64,000 nucleotides of DNA from Chaetoceros tenuissimus (Eukaryota > Bacillariophyta > Thalassiosirophyceae > Chaetocerotales > Chaetocerotaceae): assembly GCA_021927905.1 (NCBI GenBank), contig BLLK01000062.1, positions 1,054,001 through 1,118,000 on the forward strand, in the 5' to 3' direction. A program made the position numbers and the translations under genes. Below the pieces are notes generated by a model that saw only the letters and a list, made by a program, of their open reading frames with translations, made no database searches and was not told the DNA's origin. The stretch's first letter is position 1. The number at the start of each line of letters is the position of its first letter. Shown here piece after piece: positions 31,891-40,834 of this stretch.

Positions 31891-34236
31891 TCATGAAGAT
31901 GAAGATTTGCGCTTTTTCTTTCTTGATCTGGTGGTGGGAATTTCGGGTCCATTTCGAGGTCCAAAAGTTGGTGGTTCAAGGTATTCTGCAATACAGATAT
32001 CTTTGAAGGATCTCCAAATAGAAACAGGTACAAGATTCTTAGTGCGATTTGAGGAGTTTATTGGAAGAAAATTGAAAGGTCCAAGTAGCTGTATGGAAGG
32101 AAGGTGAAAAGATTCAGCCCATTGAACATATTTTTCTTCACTAGGAAGTTGATCAGGTCGGAACAGGATACGTTTCCCGTAAGTGATAATACTGTCATTG
32201 CCTGTAGTATACTCGTACCAAAGAGGCCACCAACGAGCAAGTTCATTGCTTTTCTTTTCATTGTTGACATGCTTTGCGTGAAAGACGCACCAATAGTTTT
32301 GTGTTTGAATAGGATCTAAGCCAGCATCTTCAGTGGATTCTAGATCAATTTGAATAAGGTACCAACGCTCTCTGATAGCTCCGGTTGGAGTATACTTGAT
32401 AAAGAATAACTTATCATGAGAAGCAAGGATAGATTCATGTAGAGATGGAGAAGTGGATGGGTTAAGTGTGGGTGTGGATGAGCTAGGTGTAGATGCCAAT
32501 GGTGGAGGGGTTGATGGAGGTGAAGGTGGAGTAGGAAGATGTGGTGCAATTGCTTCGATATCCAGATGATGTTCTGGTTGATCTTGCAAAGGTTGTTGTA
32601 TGATAGTTGGAGGAAAAAGAAATTGGTCCGCACGAGATTCTATACAGAGTGGTCGATGAAGAGGATTTTGGATTGGAGGATGATCGTAGTTGAGAAAACG
32701 TTGATCCAAAGTGTCAAGTGGGTTGGATGGGTAAAGGTTTGGAGGAAGTAAGTATAAATCACAAGCTTGATGCTTCTTGATTGCACCGTTTGGTTGACCA
32801 TATTCAATCTTTGGTTGACCATATCTTTGAATGTCGTAAGAATTGTTTCCATGGTCCTTGATGATTTGATAAGGGCCACGGATTTGATAGGAAAGTTTAC
32901 CAACTTTGTTGTTTTCAGCAGAGCTTTGGACTTGGACATGAACTTTGACTACATCGCCAACCTTGAAAGTTGGTAGAGTTTTAGAACTGTTGACGCGGTC
33001 ACGCATGGATTTGCGTCTTTCTTCAATTATAATTTTAGCAACTTTGGTTGCGAACTTGGAGTTGTTGGACATACTGCAAAGATATTCGTAGAGCTCTGAT
33101 TGGTTGGATTCATTCAGAGAAGGAAGAGGTCTAAGTTCCATGTCTAGAGGAAACATTAGATCTCTTCCAATAGCAATGAGGCTTCGGGAAATATCTGTGC
33201 CGTGCACAGGAGCAGAATTCCATGCGTACTGGGCCAACTTGTATACTTGATGGATGATGTGTAAAGTACCTTGTTCCTCAGCGGAAATAGTAACAACCTT
33301 GTTGAGAAAGCGGTGATAATGCTTGACTGATAATCCTTTATGATTACCACGAGCTAGAGGCCAAAAGTGCACCTTTAAAATCTTACACATAGCTTTGAAT
33401 GTACCATAAAAAGAGCTATCGGCGTCAACAACAATGACAGCACAAGTACCGAAGGTAAGTAGGACTTGCAAAATGAAAATATGTGCAAGGGTAGCAGCTG
33501 TAGTGTCAGAAGCAATGCTTGATACGACGAAGGTAGACAGATCACACATGCAGTTAAGGAGGTGGATATTTTTTGAGGATGACGAAGATAATTGACCTGG
33601 ACTCCAGAGGTCACAATGCATTATATAAAATGGTGAAGTGACAGGCCAAGAGAAATGTACTTCAAGCCGACGAGAACGCCAGGAGTTGTAAGCTTGACAG
33701 TGAGCACAAGTTTGTAACATGGACTTAATATCAGTCCGTAGCTGAGGCCATGTGAAACAGAGACGAATGCAAGAGAGAGTTTTATATTCTCCCATGTGAG
33801 CACCGAGAGGTCCAGAATGGTAGTAATCAAAAATGCGCTGGCGAAGGGACATTGGAACTATAATAAGGGCAATGTATTTTGTTTTCGGAAAAATACACTT
33901 GTTGTGAATCAGCTTTCCCTGAAAGAGTTTGATCTCACCATTACGTAGCTTCTGAGGGTAAAATTTGTCAATGTTGTTAAGTTCAAGAGTGGACCATTTG
34001 TTGTTATCGTGATTGGAGAGCCCAAGGATGATGGTATGAGTAGATGGATCATTGGAGTACGCTTCGGTCCAATTAAGAGTTGATGAGATTGGAGATGGAG
34101 CTGATTGATTTGTGTAGCATGGAAACGAGTCGCAGAAATCGGATGAAGCAAAAGGAAGATTATCCAAGAAGGATTTTGTAGAGTCTATCTGCTGCAATAG
34201 AGCAGATGCAAGTGGTGAAGGCATGGAGAAGGGCAA
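31891..34236 (-). pseudogene. Retrotransposon integrase remnant (Ty3/gypsy type)
   Basis: Open 781-codon frame. An H2C2 zinc module (YYHSGPLGAHMG with CAHC, ~135-180) precedes an integrase core: first Asp in MHCDLWSPG, second in VIVVDADSSF. At the third catalytic position, where Glu is expected, the sequence is HKGLSVKHYHRFL, i.e. Lys (AAG). An SH3-like integrase C-terminal part follows (FKVGDVVKVHV...IRGPYQIIKDHGNNSYDI). The Pro/Ser-rich linker and a longer C-terminal domain end in a Lys/Ser tail (RSRKKKRKSSSS). Because the polyprotein upstream is absent and the catalytic Glu is replaced, I treat it as inactive although the frame is open. The first codon is arbitrary. Confidence 0.75.
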
Positions 34237-34496
34237 TTATTCATCTAGAGTGGAGTTGGAGATGGTGGAATTAGATTGGAAACGTAGCATGACAGTAGCT
34301 CAGAGTTTGAGATGGTTCGAATGCAGTACAGCATGTCTGAATGACAAAAAGGAATACTGAAGCGTGATGATGGATGTAGATGGTTGTTTGAAGTTGGTTT
34401 AGGTTCCATACCAACTCCGCAAGGGTCAAGGATTGCCAGATGAGGAGTCGAAACTGATGGAGTAAGGATGAAGACAGAAGGGTCTTGAATCCTTGG

Positions 34497-34890
34497 TTGA
34501 CCAATAGTTTATTATTTGAATATGTGTTCTGTTACCAGCCAAAAGTGATAGAGTATGATTTCACAGAACTCCTTCTCTACTTGGTGTTCTCGTTGCCTCT
34601 TGATCGGAAGCCTAAATTTTGCTCGCTGGTAGATTGCAACTTTGGAAACTACACAACTTGAACCCTTTGGAAAACAAAAGATAAAAATTCAATTTCTCAA
34701 AATAGGATGAAGAAACTCGAAACAGGGCTTTGTATGCTTAGTATTAGAGCAGCATCAAGACAGTAGTTCTTCTGAATTGACTCTGTTGCCATCACTTGAC
34801 TCGTTTATCGCCACTCCTCGATACAATTGGTGGCTATTAGGGTTCGCATAATTGAAGCGTTCTTTACACATTTTTTGGCGCGAAAAGGGA
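34497..34890. repeat. 394-bp direct repeat A, right copy
   Basis: Near-identical to 29560-29953. The sequence left of it is truncated retroelement; to the right, after 15 bp, comes repeat B. Together A, spacer and B (34498-34974) start with TG and end with CA (TGACCAATAG...GAGAACA), so a 477-bp LTR is one reading, but flanking 5-bp sequences do not match as a target-site duplication. Confidence 0.9.
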
Positions 34891-34905
34891 TGTACACACG
34901 AAATG

Positions 34906-34977
34906 ATGTACGCGATTTAACCCTCGATTAACCTCTATTCAAAACCTCATGAGATGAATTTGAACCAGAGAACAGGC
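34906..34977. repeat. Direct repeat B, right copy
   Basis: 72 bp matching 31594-31671. It ends 80 bp before the ATG of the M48 peptidase gene and is followed by a short (GA)n run (34978-34990). Confidence 0.85.
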
Positions 34978-35057
34978 GAGAGAGAGAGAGAACAACAATA
35001 AACATTAACTCCGAGGAAAGAACTTAGCTATTCCTCCACTTACTATTTCAGATAGTC

Positions 35058-36008
35058 ATGCCTAAAAAATCAAGGATAAAACCAATATTTAATCCATTTT
35101 CTCCTTCTTCATCTCATGGAAAAAAGGAACAAAAGAAAACTGCTTTGTTTTGTTTGATAATTGTAGCAATGATTTGGTTCCTAACGCCAATATCGACACT
35201 AATTGCACAATTCATTCTCATGAATATTGACGTCCAAGATGACATAATACTAGGTGTTGAATCATATAGAGAAATTAGAAACACATATCCTATTGTTCAA
35301 GACACCTGGGGAGTTCGAGATATTGGTAAACAGCTAGTTGCAAGAACAACATTGTCAAATGCTTTTTGTGCCAGTACTGCTTTGGATGTCAAAAAATGTA
35401 CGGATCAAGTGCGACAATATCAGTGGTCTTTTGAAGTTGTCTCGTCGCCGGAAGTTAATGCATTTGCGTTGCCTGGAGGAATAATTAGAGTCACAAACTC
35501 TTTGCTAAATCAATTACAACTTACGAGAGGAGAGATTGCTGCATTGCTTGGACATGAAATCGGACATGTTTTACATAGGCACAGTCAAGCAAGATTGTTG
35601 AAAGGTCAGCTTGTACAAACTATACTAAAGGCATTGGTATACGAAGATGGAGATGACTACGAGGAAAGTTTTGGAGAAGCTGTGACAGAGATTTTGATAT
35701 CAAGCGCAAAATTCTTGGGAAATATGAGATTTTCAAGGCAGGACGAATATGAAGCAGATAATACTGCATTTGACATTCTTGTAAATAGTGACATGTATGA
35801 CCCTCGAGCTGTACAAACACTTTTGGAAAAGTTGTGGACATTGAGCGATGGTAATAGTGACAAAAACTCTAAGCAAAGTGTGTTGGAATTCATGAATGGA
35901 TGGGATAAGACACATCCGGGTACAGAGGATAGAATCAAAGAAATGCAGAAAAGATGGAGCAGCCTTGCAAAAAGCGAAAAAAGAAAATTCTACGGTTTGC
36001 AGCGTTAA
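35058..36008 (+). CDS. M48-family zinc metallopeptidase, membrane-anchored (OMA1-like)
   Basis: 316 residues, single exon. One N-terminal membrane span (ALFCLIIVAMIWFLTPIS, ~28-45) is followed by the soluble catalytic domain. The zinc site is complete: HEIGHVLHRHSQ supplies HExxH (~170), and EYEADNTAFDIL supplies the third ligand Glu. The preceding NAFALPGGIIRVTNSLL block is typical of M48 enzymes such as OMA1 and bacterial BepA/LoiP. Likely role is membrane-protein quality control, in mitochondrion or another organelle; targeting is not clear from the Lys/Arg-rich N-terminus (PKKSRIKP). The repeats A and B lie directly upstream and may form its promoter. Confidence 0.85.
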   Translation: MPKKSRIKPIFNPFSPSSSHGKKEQKKTALFCLIIVAMIWFLTPISTLIAQFILMNIDVQDDIILGVESYREIRNTYPIVQDTWGVRDIGKQLVARTTLSNAFCASTALDVKKCTDQVRQYQWSFEVVSSPEVNAFALPGGIIRVTNSLLNQLQLTRGEIAALLGHEIGHVLHRHSQARLLKGQLVQTILKALVYEDGDDYEESFGEAVTEILISSAKFLGNMRFSRQDEYEADNTAFDILVNSDMYDPRAVQTLLEKLWTLSDGNSDKNSKQSVLEFMNGWDKTHPGTEDRIKEMQKRWSSLAKSEKRKFYGLQR

Positions 36009-36387
36009 GTATTTCGTGTAATTCTAATTCATTCAAATGAAGAGGAAGGAGTGCTCTCCAAAAAGATTCTTGTAGAATAAAAAAAAATAATATCAGAATC
36101 ATGAGTGTAGTAACAGCGAATTGTCATTATCATCAACAATCTATTCGTAGTTTATGCGTTATTCCATTCCATTTTGTAAAAAAAGTCCCTTACATGACCT
36201 CTTCCAAATAATAGGTTCTGAGATTTCAGTCTGTCCATCGCCTCGAATCTCCAACCTACGTGGATTAATTCTGAGCCAATCAAACATGGTTTGTTTTGCA
36301 GCCTCCTACGTATTGTCATTTGTTCGTTCATTTTTTACGAACTCATTTAGACTCGAAGTTTTCTACACAAAACATTTCAAAAGCAAA
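36009..36387. other. Upstream region of the ABCF gene
   Basis: 379 bp between the M48 peptidase and ABCF genes. The coding frame of the ABCF gene is open upstream to an ATG at 36154, but the residues there are not ABCF-like and the context AAAATGG at 36388 is better, so this is taken as promoter and 5' UTR. Confidence 0.4.
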
Positions 36388-38585
36388 ATGGTTAGTGCTT
36401 GGACTTTGAAGCAGCAGAAGAAGGCAGAGTTCGCCGTCAACAAGGAACTCGATACTGGTGGAGATGCAATTGACTTTGAGGGGACTGTTGGACAGGATGT
36501 TCGTGATGCAGCTATGGGTAAGGGAGAAGACGAACTCTTTGAGAAAAAGCTTTCAAAGGAAGAAAAGAAAGCTCTAGCAAAAGCGAAGCGTGATGCAAAG
36601 AAAAAAGCCAAGGGTAAAGACAAGAAGAAGAGTGACTCCAAGGATGAAGAAAAGAAGGACGAAGCTGTGCCAGTAATTGATATGGCAAACCTTAGTTTAA
36701 AGGAGAGAAAGCGCGCAGAGGCACTTGACAACCTTTCCAAGAATGACATCAATGTGACCTATGAGGCAAAGTCCGGAAAGCTTCATGCAAACACAAAGGA
36801 TATTAATGTAGGTGGAGTTACCGTGACTTTCCATGGGAAACCTTTGATTGAAGAGACAGAGGTTGTTATCAACTATGGAAACCGCTATGGATTCATTGGA
36901 CCAAATGGATCCGGTAAGTCCACTATCATGAAGGCAATTGCGGCAAGATCTATTCCTATTCCAGATGCTATTGATATCTATTTCTTGGATCAGGAGTATG
37001 AGGCATGTGAGAAGACTGCGCTTCAAGCTGTATTCGAAGTTCAAGATGAAGTGAATGATCTCGAGAAACAGGCTGAAGCTTTGAACAACAAACTTGCCGA
37101 GGTCGCTGATGACGAAGAAGCTATGGAAGCTACTCAAATGCAACTTGAAATGGTGTACGAAAAGCTCGACGATCTTGATGTCAACACAGCGGAAGCAAGA
37201 GCATCTACCATCTTGTTCGGTTTAGGATTCACTACGAAAATGCAAGGTATGATGACCAAGGAATTTTCTGGAGGATGGCGTATGCGTATTGCTCTTGCAA
37301 GAGCACTATTTTTGAAGCCTGAGTTCCTTCTTCTAGACGAACCGACAAACCAGTAAGTTCGAAACCTGAAACTTTTTTATGTCTTCTTCATTTAGTTACT
37401 AACTGAATTATCTCTTAGTCTTGATATGGATGCAGTATTGTGGTTGGAAGATTACCTTTCTCAATGGACAAAGATCTTATTTTTTGTATGTCACTCACAA
37501 GATTTTATGAACAATGTTTGTACTGATATTGTACGTCTTGATCCAACATACAAAAAGCTGCGTTATTATTCTGGTAACTATGATACCTATGTGCAGACTA
37601 GACGTGATCAAGATATGGTTCAAATGCGTCAGTATGAAGCAGAACAAAGAGATATTGCTGAGATTAAGGACTTTATTGCTCGTTTCGGTCATGGTACAGT
37701 TAAGATGGTTCGTCAGGCACAATCTCGTGAGAAGTTACTGCAGAAGAAATTGGAAGCTGGACTTACTCCAAAACCAGAAGAAATTCCTGAATATGACTGG
37801 TCTTTCCCAGATGCTGGGCAGCTTCCAGTCCCAGTATTGGCCATCGAGAATGTTTCTTTTGCTTATCCAAACTCCAACCCTCTTTATAAAGATGTTGACT
37901 TTGGAATTGATCTCCAAACACGTGTTGCTCTTGTAGGGTAAGAATCGCAAAAGATAGTGTCTTTTTATATCCCTTAGAAGTTTGAGCTTGTACTCACCAC
38001 CTAACCTTTTTTAGACCAAATGGAGCGGGAAAGACTACGCTTTTCAAACTAATTTGTGAAGAGCTTATCCCTATCAAGGGGCTTATTAAGAGAAACTCTC
38101 ATCTCAAGATCTCAAGGTTTACTCAGCATTTTGAAGATAAATTGGATCTTGAGATGACTCCACTCGCCTTCTTCAAAGAGAAGCTTATGCCTAAGGAACC
38201 TGTTGACAAGATTCGTTCATTGCTTGGAAGATACGGATGTACAGGTGCAATGCAACAACAAGTTATGGGTCAACTCAGTGCAGGACAGAAAGCAAGAATT
38301 GTATTTGCAATTATCGCGTGGGAAAAACCGCATCTTCTTCTTCTTGATGAGCCAACTAACCCATTGGATATCGAGAGTATCGATGCTCTTGCTCGTTGCA
38401 TAAACAATTTCAAAGGAGGGGTGGTAATGATTTCCCATGACATGAGACTGATTTCTCAATGCGCGCAAGAGATTTACATTTGTGACCACAAGCAAATTAC
38501 CAGATACAATGGAGATATCATGAAATTTAAACTTACTCAGAAAAAGGAGAACAACAAGAGATTGGCTCAGCATATGAATGGATAA
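36388..38585 (+). CDS. ABC-F ATPase, ABCF2/ARB1 type
   Basis: Soluble twin-ATPase protein of ribosome biogenesis and translation. 684 residues from exons 36388-37352, 37419-37937 and 38015-38585; both introns interrupt motifs (EPTN-H-LD and LVG-PNGAGKTT). A Lys-rich N-terminus is followed by NBD1: GPNGSGKST, KEFSGGWRMRIALARAL, LLLDEPTNHLD. A charged ABC-F linker comes next, then NBD2: GPNGAGKTT, QLSAGQKARIVFA and LLLDEPTNPLDIESIDAL. The C-terminal VVMISHDMRLISQCAQEIYIC closely resembles ABCF2. In NBD2 the usual His of the EPTNHLD box is Pro. Start chosen at MVSAWTLKQQKK (36388), because upstream in-frame residues are not ABCF-like. No membrane spans, as expected. Confidence 0.92.
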
Positions 38586-38776
38586 TTTTGCTACTAACTT
38601 TGTATTGAAAACATTGTGATAGTTTTTCATAAAGATAAAATTCTGCACGTCTATTTATATACAAGAGTTACTTTCACGTCCATGTCTTTTCTTCTTAATT
38701 TTTGTTCAAAGAAAAGAAGTTCAGTGGGGGCTAGCAATAGCAACAAAAACAGTATATTTATTTTTTCATTTTTTGA

Positions 38777-40462
38777 CTATTGTTTAGCCTCGTCGTCGGA
38801 CTCGGAGTCACTCAATCCAGTTGGCTTATCAGGGAAGGTAGATTCAAGCGCCACCTTTGCAATAATTGGAACAATTTCCAATTGCTGTGTTATTCCTGGG
38901 CAAGAGCAATTGATCTCTCCTACGTACAACTCATCATCTGTATCGCCATAAATGTAGTCCGCCGTCCAGAGAAGAGGAAGTGGTCTTTCAGCCATATCAA
39001 AGGAGTCCATGATTCTAGGAACATCCTCTTTCAGGTGTGCAACTAAACTAGCAAATTTTGGGTCATCAGGTTCGTATTTCGTATAAATGGCACCAGAAGC
39101 GAGAGTTGCACTCAATCCACCCTCAGCTGGTTTCTTGTGGACGATTTCAACCAATTCTGAACCTACAAACAAGCAACGTACTTCACCTTCTACAATTCTA
39201 GGTAAGAAACGCTGATCTACCATCATAGAACCAGCGGCTAAACCTCCATCGAAGTATCTCCCATCTCCTGTAGAGGTCCACTCCCCACTGAAAGCAGTAC
39301 GTCCATGTACACAAAATTCAATGAATTCTCCCACGGTGTGATACTCAACATGATTGTCCCATGCCTCCATCAACTCTAATTCTGTGTCTAAAGAAACCAT
39401 GCACTCTCCATAGGTGTCGCAATATTGTCCATCCTTCAATTTGACTATCCAGATTCCTTCTCCTTGACTTCCTCTATTTTGTTTAACAACCCTCGGCTGG
39501 AATGCGATGCTCTTTCTGAAACCTTCTTTGAATGATTCTGGGTCGTAGTAAACCTCAGTGTCCTCGAGTCCACATTTCAAGTGCTTAATCTTTACAAGCG
39601 AGTCCTTGGCGCCGAGAGTGGACATAACATCTGGATGAGTCATGATCATCAATCCATTTTCTCCATCAGCCAATTCCCTCAACATGTCATCAAATTTCTT
39701 TTGACTAGTAGCACTGAGTGTTCCTGGATTATTACGAACAATAATCCCTTGTGCATTCATCTTCAAAAAGTTCTTAAGTGCCAAGTTACTCTTCACTGCA
39801 ACACGATCGTCTTCGTCTCTTTCCTCCAAAAATTGGAAGACAGCAGAGTGAGCCTTGATGGTTGTCTCGGTATGCTCGTCAACAGCTTTCGCAATTGGGA
39901 TGGTATCTCTCCTATGTCCAAATTCATCCTTGTCATTGTCATTGGTTCCTCTTGCTTCCAATACTGGGATAAATCTTTCTGGCTTCTCATGATCAAGAGG
40001 ATCATAATTTCCAACGTTGGTGGTGATGCGTTTGAGCAATTCATAGTCAGTTTCAGTTACCTCGTCTTCCTCGGCGTCCTTGAAATGTTCAATTTGTTGG
40101 ATGAGAGTTTCGTTTCCTGTTGGTTCGCCGGACAAAAGAACAGAAGTAGATTCGTTCATATCAACGTGTTCGATAGCGATAGGGATGGAAGTCTCAGTAA
40201 GAGGCTCCAGATCAGGGAGCTCTAGAGCAAGAGATGCATCTGCTAAAGATTCTTCATCCTTCTTTTCTTCTTCTTGTTCGCCTCCAAGGATAGGATGTAG
40301 AGTGGTCGTGGAGTCAATAATTTCCTCAAGAACTTCAGTATCAATTGGTAGAGCGGTCATGTTATTTGCTGGCATGTCAGTATCAATTGGTAGAGCGGTC
40401 ATGTTATTTGCTGGCACGTAAAATTGATGTATAGATATGGCAACAAATGCAATTTTCAACAT
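38777..40462 (-). CDS. ATP-grasp-like protein (Cj0069/DUF6815-type)
   Basis: 561 residues, single exon. The C-terminal ~330 residues have ATP-grasp-like blocks: GLMIMTHPDVMSTLGAKDSL, AFQPRVVKQNRGSQGEGIW (phosphate-binding loop), EFIEFCVHGRTAFSGEW, DGGLAAGSMMVDQRFLPRI, and the metal-site end DELYVGEINCSCPGITQQ. This is the pattern of the Cj0069-like family of putative ligases. The acidic N-terminal ~170 residues are low in complexity and start with two copies of PANNMTALPIDT. The first ~16 residues are hydrophobic (MLKIAFVAISIHQFYV), so a targeting sequence is possible. Substrate unknown. It is convergent with the ABCF gene. Confidence 0.72.
   Translation of the reverse strand: MLKIAFVAISIHQFYVPANNMTALPIDTDMPANNMTALPIDTEVLEEIIDSTTTLHPILGGEQEEEKKDEESLADASLALELPDLEPLTETSIPIAIEHVDMNESTSVLLSGEPTGNETLIQQIEHFKDAEEDEVTETDYELLKRITTNVGNYDPLDHEKPERFIPVLEARGTNDNDKDEFGHRRDTIPIAKAVDEHTETTIKAHSAVFQFLEERDEDDRVAVKSNLALKNFLKMNAQGIIVRNNPGTLSATSQKKFDDMLRELADGENGLMIMTHPDVMSTLGAKDSLVKIKHLKCGLEDTEVYYDPESFKEGFRKSIAFQPRVVKQNRGSQGEGIWIVKLKDGQYCDTYGECMVSLDTELELMEAWDNHVEYHTVGEFIEFCVHGRTAFSGEWTSTGDGRYFDGGLAAGSMMVDQRFLPRIVEGEVRCLFVGSELVEIVHKKPAEGGLSATLASGAIYTKYEPDDPKFASLVAHLKEDVPRIMDSFDMAERPLPLLWTADYIYGDTDDELYVGEINCSCPGITQQLEIVPIIAKVALESTFPDKPTGLSDSESDDEAKQ
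40333..40416. repeat. 42-bp perfect-looking tandem duplication in the ATP-grasp gene
   Basis: Two adjacent 42-bp units starting CAGTATCAATTGGTAGAGCG; the units differ by about one base (GGCATG versus GGCACG). They encode VPANNMTALPIDTD and MPANNMTALPIDTE, an in-frame 14-residue duplication near the N-terminus. Confidence 0.85.
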
Positions 40463-40514
40463 TATAAAAATTTATGGACGAGACGAGATAAAGGAATATG
40501 GTCTTCATGCTTTT

Positions 40515-40544
40515 GATGCAGTCTCTCTAGTCCCACTTTCGTCA
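40515..40544. repeat. 30-bp direct repeat, copy 1 (partner at 40625-40654)
   Basis: GATGCAGTCTCTCTAGTCCC followed by ACTTTCGTCA. An identical copy lies 110 bp away at 40625-40654. Both are in the 372-bp gap between the ATP-grasp and CG-1 genes, upstream of the former. No inverted repeats or reading frame accompany them. Confidence 0.85.
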
Positions 40545-40624
40545 GAGGTGTTCGTTGGATGCATATTTTACCCAATCTAGAGATTCTCGAGGGAATGAAT
40601 CATTCGAATCTTCCACGATGCTTC

Positions 40625-40654
40625 GATGCAGTCTCTCTAGTCCCACTTTCGTCA
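40625..40654. repeat. 30-bp direct repeat, copy 2
   Basis: Identical to 40515-40544. Sequence outside the 30 bp does not match well, apart from a short preceding pyrimidine/TGC context (ATGCTT). Confidence 0.85.
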
Positions 40655-40834
40655 TTGCTGCCAAACAAGTTTATCTAAATTAGTCATTTCTGAGATCGAC
40701 AATCTCCCATTTCCAAAATAAAAAATTTATGAGATATGTTTATTAGCACTACTATTGTGTTATTTTTTACATTCTTTGATACTATAATAATATATACGTA
40801 CATCTTGTATCCCCAACAATGATGCACCATCTAA

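Larger units (their letters stand above)
31676..34496 (-). mobile_element. 5'-truncated Ty3/gypsy-type LTR retrotransposon
   Basis: About 2.8 kb on the minus strand: tail of pol (integrase), polypurine tract and 3' LTR. The gag, protease, reverse transcriptase and RNase H parts and the 5' LTR are missing, and the element stops abruptly where repeat A begins at 34497. Integrase as the last pol domain fits Ty3/gypsy order, not copia. The 34237-34496 part has no long frame in line with the integrase. No clear target-site duplication was identified. Confidence 0.7.

Noticed and set aside
34498-34974. Simple intact LTR pair (TGACC...GAACA) bounding a complete retrotransposon
   Set aside because: The left copy is split by 1.6 kb, flanking 5-bp sequences differ, no polypurine tract abuts it, and the polypurine tract that is present abuts a different 172-bp LTR. 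Kept only as an alternative.
36154-36387. N-terminal extension of the ABCF protein from an ATG at 36154
   Set aside because: The 78 extra residues are not ABCF-like, and the downstream ATG at 36388 has a better context and a normal ABCF2-like start.
39581-40225. Plus-strand 214-codon open frame
   Set aside because: Antisense to the ATP-grasp gene; no domain features, rich in Cys/Ile/Ser shadow composition.
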